From the NCBI GenBank assembly GCA_002316385.1, contig DCDL01000050.1, positions 23,674-87,673 on the forward strand: a stretch of 64,000 nucleotides of DNA, read 5' to 3'. The first letter of the stretch is position 1. Each line of letters begins with the position of its first letter. Below are positions 58,746 through 64,000 of the stretch, piece by piece. The stretch is from Clostridium sp. UBA1056. Lineage in GTDB: Bacteria > Bacillota > Clostridia > Clostridiales > Clostridiaceae. The translations under genes and the position numbers were made by a program. The notes beneath the pieces were generated by a model. The model was not told the origin of the DNA and searched no databases. It saw only the letters and a list, made by a program, of their open reading frames with translations.

Positions 58746-59234
58746 CTATTCAGCTACTTTTATTTCTATATTTTTTATATCAGCTTTACTCATAACTACA
58801 TCTTTAATTTGTCTAACTTGTTGGTCTGAAAGCTCGCCTTCATGTTTAACTATCACTGTAGCCTTCTCTTTATCTAAAGTGCAAAGAGCTTCTTCAAATC
58901 CTTGGGCCTTAAGAGCTAATTCAATTTTAACTTCTTTATCTGATTGAAGTGCTAAGTTTTTATATTCATCAGCAGCTTCTGCCTTTTGATCTTGTGGAGT
59001 ACTTTCATCATCTAATAAAGCTTTTAATGTCTGAAGAGTTTTTGATGCTGTATTGTCACGTTGCAATCTTGCTTCTGTGAAATAATTTGCATTAGTTGAT
59101 GTACTAACTGTCTTTCCATCATTCCCTTTATCGTCACTTACATAAAGTGGTCCATTTACTTGAGTTGCTAAATACCCTGCAAATAAAATTAATACTACTA
59201 GTGAAGAGATAATTATAGTTTGTTTTTTATTCAT
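58746..59234 (-). CDS. spoIIIAH: Stage III sporulation protein AH
   Basis: 162 residues. N-terminal membrane helix TIIISSLVVLILFAGYLATQ, a flexible linker, then the ring-building/YscJ-like domain (about 90-162; VIVKHEGELSDQQVRQIKDV). It pairs with SpoIIQ (SpoIIQ or its substitute in clostridia) across the septum to make the feeding-tube channel between mother cell and forespore. The last gene of the operon. Confidence 0.95.
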   Translation of the reverse strand: MNKKQTIIISSLVVLILFAGYLATQVNGPLYVSDDKGNDGKTVSTSTNANYFTEARLQRDNTASKTLQTLKALLDDESTPQDQKAEAADEYKNLALQSDKEVKIELALKAQGFEEALCTLDKEKATVIVKHEGELSDQQVRQIKDVVMSKADIKNIEIKVAE

Positions 59235-59276
59235 TATAGTTCCCCCCGAATTTTTTATTTATATCACATTTATATG

Positions 59277-59996
59277 CTACTTTTTCATAGGATATACCTG
59301 TACTTTATCATCTGAAAGACCAAATAATTTAGTTACAGCTTGACGTATCCTTAATTCTGTCACTAAGTCCCCAGCTCCTTCAGCTACTACACATATACCT
59401 GTTATAGATGGATTGTAAATCTTAGTTATAAATGGCTGTTGTGAATTCTCCTTGTTCTCCATAACTACTGTACGTCCACCATTTTCTTGGGTTATATCTC
59501 GTTGTCCACCACCATTGTCTTTCTCATTAGTAATACTATTAGAATTTTCTTCATTAAATACTGGTACTTCTTCTTGTCCACTTTCGAAATAAATCATTGA
59601 ATCTACCTTACCAACACCTTCTATTTTCCCTAATAAGCCAATTAGTTCTTCTTGCATCTTCTCCTTATAAGCCTTATCTACAGCAGAAGCTGTAGTATCT
59701 GTATTATTTTGCATTTTCTCCTCACCTATAGCTGCTACATTAGCAGTGCCGCTATCACTACCTTTAATGCTCTTATCCTTTGTAAACATACTACCTACTA
59801 TCAATAATAAAATTCCCACTAAAAATACTATCAGCAAGTTTGTTAATAGATTAGAATTTATTGCTTTAGGTTTTTTTTCGCCTTCACCTATAGATTGTTT
59901 AGAACTTTTCTCTTGTTCCTTATTTTCACCTCCTTTTATCTTGAAAATATCATTAAATACTTTTTTAAGATCATCTAACACTTTTATCTCCTCCAA
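59277..59996 (-). CDS. spoIIIAG: Stage III sporulation protein AG
   Basis: 239 residues. N-terminal cytosolic part, membrane helix LLTNLLIVFLVGILLLIVGS (about 48-67), Ser/Asn-rich linker, then ring domain with LLGKIEGVGKVDSMIYFESG and AGDLVTELRIRQAVTKLF. SpoIIIAG forms the large mother-cell ring of the channel. Strong GGAGATAAAAG site. Confidence 0.95.
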   Translation of the reverse strand: MEEIKVLDDLKKVFNDIFKIKGGENKEQEKSSKQSIGEGEKKPKAINSNLLTNLLIVFLVGILLLIVGSMFTKDKSIKGSDSGTANVAAIGEEKMQNNTDTTASAVDKAYKEKMQEELIGLLGKIEGVGKVDSMIYFESGQEEVPVFNEENSNSITNEKDNGGGQRDITQENGGRTVVMENKENSQQPFITKIYNPSITGICVVAEGAGDLVTELRIRQAVTKLFGLSDDKVQVYPMKK

Positions 59997-60016
59997 AACT
60001 TCTATTAAAATTCATG

Positions 60017-60613
60017 TTAATTATTATTAAGTTTATATACATATATGTTGTTCTGATCTATGTCATATTTAGAGCTAATAAAGTCTCTAATCTCCATTGA
60101 TTTTTTATCTGTAGAAGAATCTTGATTATCCACTTGAACTGACTCATCACCAATCTGTACCTTTTTAACCCTTTCTACTGAGCCATCATTAATTCCTACC
60201 TCAATTCTTTCAATTATAAAAATGCTATTTTCAGTATCATAAGAAGCTTTGACCTTTGCACTATACTTATCTTCTTTAAAATTTTTCTCTAAATCAGTTA
60301 TACATTGCTTTTCTAAATTCTTTTTAAATCTCTCTAAGGTATTATTTATATTAGCCTGTCTGTATTCTTCATAATCCCCTTTACCCATATCATTGAATAC
60401 AAAATCTGCTGATTCCTTAATGATTTTATTTATTTGCAAATCCTTATTAAATATCTTTACAATAGGACTTAATATAACCACAAAGACAATTAATCCAAGG
60501 ACAAAATTGCAATACTTTTTTAATGAATTGTCTGGTAATATCATTTGTACCGCAGTAGTAAAAAATATAGCTACACATATAGTTATTATCCATTCTCCTA
60601 AAGCTTCAATCAT
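60017..60613 (-). CDS. spoIIIAF: Stage III sporulation protein AF
   Basis: 198 residues from ATG 60611-60613 (AGGTGATGAA upstream; the longer frame to 60634 has none). Two N-terminal membrane helices (WIITICVAIFFTTAVQM; FVLGLIVFVVILSPIVK), then a soluble domain resembling the ring-building fold. Part of the mother-cell complex of the feeding tube. Confidence 0.92.
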   Translation of the reverse strand: MIEALGEWIITICVAIFFTTAVQMILPDNSLKKYCNFVLGLIVFVVILSPIVKIFNKDLQINKIIKESADFVFNDMGKGDYEEYRQANINNTLERFKKNLEKQCITDLEKNFKEDKYSAKVKASYDTENSIFIIERIEVGINDGSVERVKKVQIGDESVQVDNQDSSTDKKSMEIRDFISSKYDIDQNNIYVYKLNNN

Positions 60614-60650
60614 TTCATCACCTACTTTTAACATAAATTAATCTAGTACT

Positions 60651-61805
60651 TTACATTAGAATAAACCCTTTACCTGTAGCAGCTATTATGGCTATCATTA
60701 TAAAGAACATTACACTGACACATATAATACAAGAACCAAGTAACATGAGAGATCCACCTGCTGCATCTATAATAGTTGTTACCTTACTATCACTTACTGG
60801 TTGTAATATTGCGGAAGTTAGTTTATACATAAATCCCATAACGAAAATCTTTATTATAGGAAGTAAAATTATAGCTATAAGCACAACTACTCCTAAAAGG
60901 CTAATGGAATTCTTTAAAAGTAAAGTGTAGCTAGCTACTGTAGCAAATGCATCAGATAGAGTTTTACCTACTACAGGTATAAAACTGTCCATAGCAAACT
61001 TAGCTGTTTTTGTAGTTACCACATCAAAGCTACTTCCTACAATTCCTCTTATGGTAATAATACCAACAAAAATTGTAAGAAAAATTCCTTGAACCCATAG
61101 AGCAAATTTTTTAAGTAGACCAGTTAAATTTTTAATGTTATATTCATTAGATATATTATTTACGAAATCTAGAACAAAGCTCATACAAATTATAGGTATT
61201 ATTATAGAAGAATAGAGCTTAGTTCCTAATGTACATATACCCATAATAATTGGATCCATTACTACTGCCTGACTTACACTTCCTACACTTGCTAGCAGCA
61301 TTATGAGTACTGGCATCAAAGCTGCCATGAAGTCACTTATACTATTTATAACCTGTTGTGTTAATCCCACTCCTATATAAAAGCCTCGAGCAATCAATAT
61401 AATCATCACTGAAAAGCAAGCAAAATATGCTACATTACACAATTTTTCATTACTAAATGCACTTTGAAGATTATTTAATAGCGCACATACTATGGCAACT
61501 ATGATAAGTTGTCCTATTATTTTAAAAGATGCTACTATTTCTTTAAATAAATATCCCAAGGCCACCTTTAATATTTCTTTTCTTTCTAAGGGATCTTGTC
61601 CACCTTTCATATAATTTTGTACAAACTTCTTAGGAGACATATCCTTCAGTAATTCATTTCCAGTATCTAGATTACTTATATAATCATATAAACCGTTTAT
61701 TTTGCTCATTTGCTCATCATCTATATTAACCTCATCATTACCATAAGCTTTTATAGGAATTAAAAATATGACCATTACTATTAAAATAAATATACTTTTT
61801 TTCAT
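60651..61805 (-). CDS. spoIIIAE: Stage III sporulation protein AE
   Basis: 384 residues, signal-like N-terminus (IFILIVMVIFLIPIKAYG) and about seven to eight membrane segments (VASFKIIGQLIIVAIVCAL, FMAALMPVLIMLLASVGSV, LLGVVVLIAIILLPIIKIF). A transport-permease-like component of the spoIIIA channel. Placed between AF and AD in the standard order. Confidence 0.95.
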   Translation of the reverse strand: MKKSIFILIVMVIFLIPIKAYGNDEVNIDDEQMSKINGLYDYISNLDTGNELLKDMSPKKFVQNYMKGGQDPLERKEILKVALGYLFKEIVASFKIIGQLIIVAIVCALLNNLQSAFSNEKLCNVAYFACFSVMIILIARGFYIGVGLTQQVINSISDFMAALMPVLIMLLASVGSVSQAVVMDPIIMGICTLGTKLYSSIIIPIICMSFVLDFVNNISNEYNIKNLTGLLKKFALWVQGIFLTIFVGIITIRGIVGSSFDVVTTKTAKFAMDSFIPVVGKTLSDAFATVASYTLLLKNSISLLGVVVLIAIILLPIIKIFVMGFMYKLTSAILQPVSDSKVTTIIDAAGGSLMLLGSCIICVSVMFFIMIAIIAATGKGFILM

Positions 61806-61813
61806 ATTTACAC

Positions 61814-62197
61814 CTACATTATTTTCAATATTGTTTTCATTACAGCCATTAATATTGGAATTGCAAGGGTAAGGATTAATATCTTCCCAGCAAATTCAAC
61901 CTTTGATGCAATACTACTTTCTCCAGCATCCTTGCATATCTCACTACAAAAGGATGATAAATATGCAATACCTAAAATTTTAAATACTGTATCCAAGTAC
62001 ACTATGTCTATGTTAGCTTTATTGGACAAGGTTTGAAGGAAGTTTACTATTATTGTTAGCTTACTAACTAAAAACATAAATACTATTATGCCTGCTATTA
62101 AGCTAATTAAAAGTGCAATATCTGGTCTTTCCTTTTTTACCATTATCACAATAAGAAGAGTTATTAGTGCAAAGGATACTATTTTTATAATATCCAT
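61814..62197 (-). CDS. spoIIIAD: Stage III sporulation protein AD
   Basis: 127 residues, about four membrane segments (IVSFALITLLIVIMVKK, IALLISLIAGIIVFMFLVSK, ILILTLAIPILMAVMKTIL). Core mother-cell complex, similar in size to the Bacillus protein. Confidence 0.93.
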   Translation of the reverse strand: MDIIKIVSFALITLLIVIMVKKERPDIALLISLIAGIIVFMFLVSKLTIIVNFLQTLSNKANIDIVYLDTVFKILGIAYLSSFCSEICKDAGESSIASKVEFAGKILILTLAIPILMAVMKTILKIM

Positions 62198-62206
62198 GGC
62201 TTCCTC

Positions 62207-62404
62207 CTAAAAGTAAAATAAAGTTTGTATAGCATTAAGTAACTTTGAAACTAAACTAATTACTAATATAAGTATTATTAATATCCCTGCTAAATTACTA
62301 ATAACTGCATATTCCTTTTTACCACCGCTGTCTAGAACCTTATCTAAAATTATCATTACTATTCCAACTATACCTATTTTCACTATTATACTTATGTCTA
62401 ACAA
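62207..62404 (-). CDS. spoIIIAC: Stage III sporulation protein AC
   Basis: 65 residues with two membrane helices (DISIIVKIGIVGIVMIILDK, LAGILIILILVISLVSKLL). The smallest spoIIIA protein. Its stop is 9 nt before spoIIIAD. Confidence 0.93.
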   Translation of the reverse strand: MLDISIIVKIGIVGIVMIILDKVLDSGGKKEYAVISNLAGILIILILVISLVSKLLNAIQTLFYF

Positions 62405-62419
62405 AATCCATACCCCTCC

Positions 62420-62938
62420 TTAGATTAAAATAATTCCTATCATAGCACCAAATGAAAACCCTAAATACCTATACATTTTCACATTTTTATCAATATTATA
62501 TTCAGCATTATTAATTGCTTTGTCCAAATTTTCTAGAGTTAGCGCAAACATATCATTATGCCCTTCTATATCCATTTCTCCTAAACTTTTAGTGAAATCT
62601 AAAAATATACTTATGTCATCTCTATTTAAGGATAATTTGTCCACTCTTTTATCTATACTTTTAATAAAGCAACTATTTACATCATATTCTTCATTATTAA
62701 GAAGCAATTCTGATGCGTCTTTAAAAATCCCAGCTATTGGCTCTTCACACTTCTCATAAACTTTATTAAGAGCCTCTGGAAGTAATGCATGAGTAAAGTT
62801 TATTTCATTCTTTAATACATACAATCCTCGTTGAAATTCTTTTAACTCTCTAACCCGCTTTTTGAATTTTTCGCCATAGGAAAATCCTAAAATAGTAGAT
62901 GAAGCTACTATGAGAATAAAACCTATTACTTTTATCAT
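62420..62938 (-). CDS. spoIIIAB: Stage III sporulation protein AB
   Basis: 172 residues, membrane helices at both ends (IKVIGFILIVASSTILGFSY at the start; YRYLGFSFGAMIGIILI at the end) around a helical soluble domain (KKRVRELKEFQRGLYVLKNE) resembling type II secretion GspF-like proteins. Channel assembly component; starts 3 nt after spoIIIAA. Confidence 0.94.
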   Translation of the reverse strand: MIKVIGFILIVASSTILGFSYGEKFKKRVRELKEFQRGLYVLKNEINFTHALLPEALNKVYEKCEEPIAGIFKDASELLLNNEEYDVNSCFIKSIDKRVDKLSLNRDDISIFLDFTKSLGEMDIEGHNDMFALTLENLDKAINNAEYNIDKNVKMYRYLGFSFGAMIGIILI

Positions 62939-62941
62939 TAA

Positions 62942-63868
62942 TTACCACCCCCTTACTTTCTCACCCTTTGTAAAATCGTATATATATTCTATGGTTGCAA
63001 TTCCTTGCTTATTACTTAAAATTACAGCTCTTTGAAAAACCTTATTTTCTAAAATATCTTTAAATACTGGTCTATTATAGAGATCTTCTTCATTAAACCC
63101 ATGGATGGTTGTTATTACATTTACTCCTGAATTTAATGCTGCCACAATACTCTCCATATCTTTATAGGTTCCTATCTCGTCACACACTATAAGATGAGGT
63201 GCCATGCTTCTAATAGCCATTATTATACCTTGGCTTTTAGGACAATTATCTAGTATATCTGTTCTAATTCCTACATCCATTTGAGGAACACCCCTGTAGC
63301 AGGCCCCAATTTCACTTCTTTCATCAATGATAGCTACATTTTTTCCATTCAATCCATACATAGATACTCCATTAGATATCTCTCTTGATAAATCTCTTAG
63401 TATGGTTGTTTTACCACATTTAGGTGGAGATATTATTATAGTATTTAATATGCTATTATCTTTGATGATAAAAGGAAGAACACCTTGGCTACATCCTTTT
63501 ACTTCTCTAGCAATACGTATATTAATAGAAGATATGTGTTTTATGGTCTTAAGTGAACTTCCTTCTAAAACACAAGTCCCACAAATTCCAACCCTATGAC
63601 CACCTTGAATAGTTATATATCCCTGTTTAATTTCTTCCTCAAAGGCATATATGGAGTAGCTACTTATTTTCTGAATTATTATCTTTATGTCCTCTAGTTT
63701 TGTCATATACCTTGTTTTAATCTCCTTATTATTGCTTATAAATATAAGAGGTTTATTCACCTTTAATCTAATTTCTTGTAGTTTTCCACCGTCATCATAG
63801 TTTATAACTTCTTCTCTAATTGAAGGAGATAATATATCCAAAACATCTTTAGTAATCATGAAACTCAC
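62942..63868 (-). CDS. spoIIIAA: Stage III sporulation protein AA, secretion ATPase
   Basis: 308 residues. Walker A in IIISPPKCGKTTILRDLS (about 150-167), Walker B LIVCDEIGTYKDMESIVAAL, R-finger region and C-terminal NVITTIHGFNEEDLYNR. Relative of type II/IV secretion ATPases that drives the feeding-tube complex. AAAGGGTGAGTTTC precedes the ATG. First gene of the operon; no clear sigma-E promoter seen by eye upstream. Confidence 0.96.
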   Translation of the reverse strand: MSFMITKDVLDILSPSIREEVINYDDGGKLQEIRLKVNKPLIFISNNKEIKTRYMTKLEDIKIIIQKISSYSIYAFEEEIKQGYITIQGGHRVGICGTCVLEGSSLKTIKHISSINIRIAREVKGCSQGVLPFIIKDNSILNTIIISPPKCGKTTILRDLSREISNGVSMYGLNGKNVAIIDERSEIGACYRGVPQMDVGIRTDILDNCPKSQGIIMAIRSMAPHLIVCDEIGTYKDMESIVAALNSGVNVITTIHGFNEEDLYNRPVFKDILENKVFQRAVILSNKQGIATIEYIYDFTKGEKVRGW

Positions 63869-63941
63869 CCTTTCTTACTTAATTGTTATTACCTTTAAGA
63901 GATAATTATTACTATAATATTTTTATTTTTTTATTTCCTAA

Positions 63942-64000
63942 TAAAAAAATAAGTGCTTCATACCATGAAATATAATTTTTTCATGGTATGAAGCACTTAT
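63942..64000 (-). terminator. Strong terminator upstream of spoIIIAA
   Basis: A 20-21-bp stem (63949-63970 with 63980-64000) followed on the minus strand by TTTTTTTATTAGG. It ends the transcript of the gene beyond the window and so isolates the spoIIIA operon. Confidence 0.85.

Noticed and set aside
1..64000. Transfer RNA genes or tRNA attachment sites
   Set aside because: None recognised; the integration target is spo0A.

Overview
The window is AT-rich DNA from a spore-forming Clostridium (Firmicutes). Evidence: a complete spo0A with a 0A box, spoIVB, spoIIM, the eight-gene spoIIIA operon, AGGAGG-type ribosome binding sites and tyrosine-recombinase prophages. The species cannot be named from the sequence.

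Layout. (1) 1-3987: chromosomal genes, all on the minus strand: 5' part of punA, deoB, a small membrane protein, spoIIM, a NUDIX hydrolase and a GNAT acetyltransferase. xerD, which I recall between spoIIM and deoB in other clostridia, is absent. (2) about 4.0-14.07 kb: element B, a decayed or small integrative element with its own tyrosine integrase at 12916-13917. It carries a Mrr-like endonuclease, a HEPN protein, a DUF4041/T5orf172 protein, an XRE regulator, many small unknown genes, and a structured non-coding stretch of about 0.6 kb. (3) 14.07-44.94 kb: element A, a prophage-like element of about 30.8 kb bounded by two copies of the 3' end of spo0A (46 bp identical). (4) 44.9-64 kb: spo0A, spoIVB, recN, argR, nadK, tlyA, dxs, oapA, the OLE RNA, ispA, xseB, xseA, folD, nusB, an Asp23 gene and spoIIIAH to spoIIIAA, all on the minus strand in the usual clostridial order.

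Element A reads, from its integrase leftwards: integrase; a Fic/antitoxin pair; two winged-helix proteins with a shared palindromic operator; a ParM/ParR-type segregation pair; a CRISPR locus; an accessory cluster; an HNH protein; a 1040-residue protein resembling single-chain RNA polymerases (YonO/RdRP type); a 760-nt hairpin-rich gap; then a HK97-type packaging, head and tail module (HNH, TerS, TerL, portal, protease, capsid, connectors, tail tube, frameshifted tail chaperone, tape measure). It lacks distal tail, receptor-binding, holin and endolysin genes. The mix of plasmid partitioning, capsid genes and missing lysis suggests a phage-plasmid, a helper-dependent satellite or a truncated prophage.

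The most interesting locus is 37.4-39.4 kb. A 403-residue RuvC/zinc-ribbon nuclease is followed by a structured RNA region with complementarity to the repeat, and then by a 7-spacer CRISPR array. This looks like a complete miniature type V-F (Cas12f1, former V-U3) CRISPR-Cas system carried by a mobile element. Other notable items are the polymerase-like protein, the two tandem elements using the 3' end of spo0A, the paired ribosome-binding-site hairpins in front of both integrases, the OLE RNA/oapA pair with a possible oapA frameshift, and the candidate large non-coding RNA at 12.3-12.9 kb. All family assignments come from motif reading and memory, without database searches.
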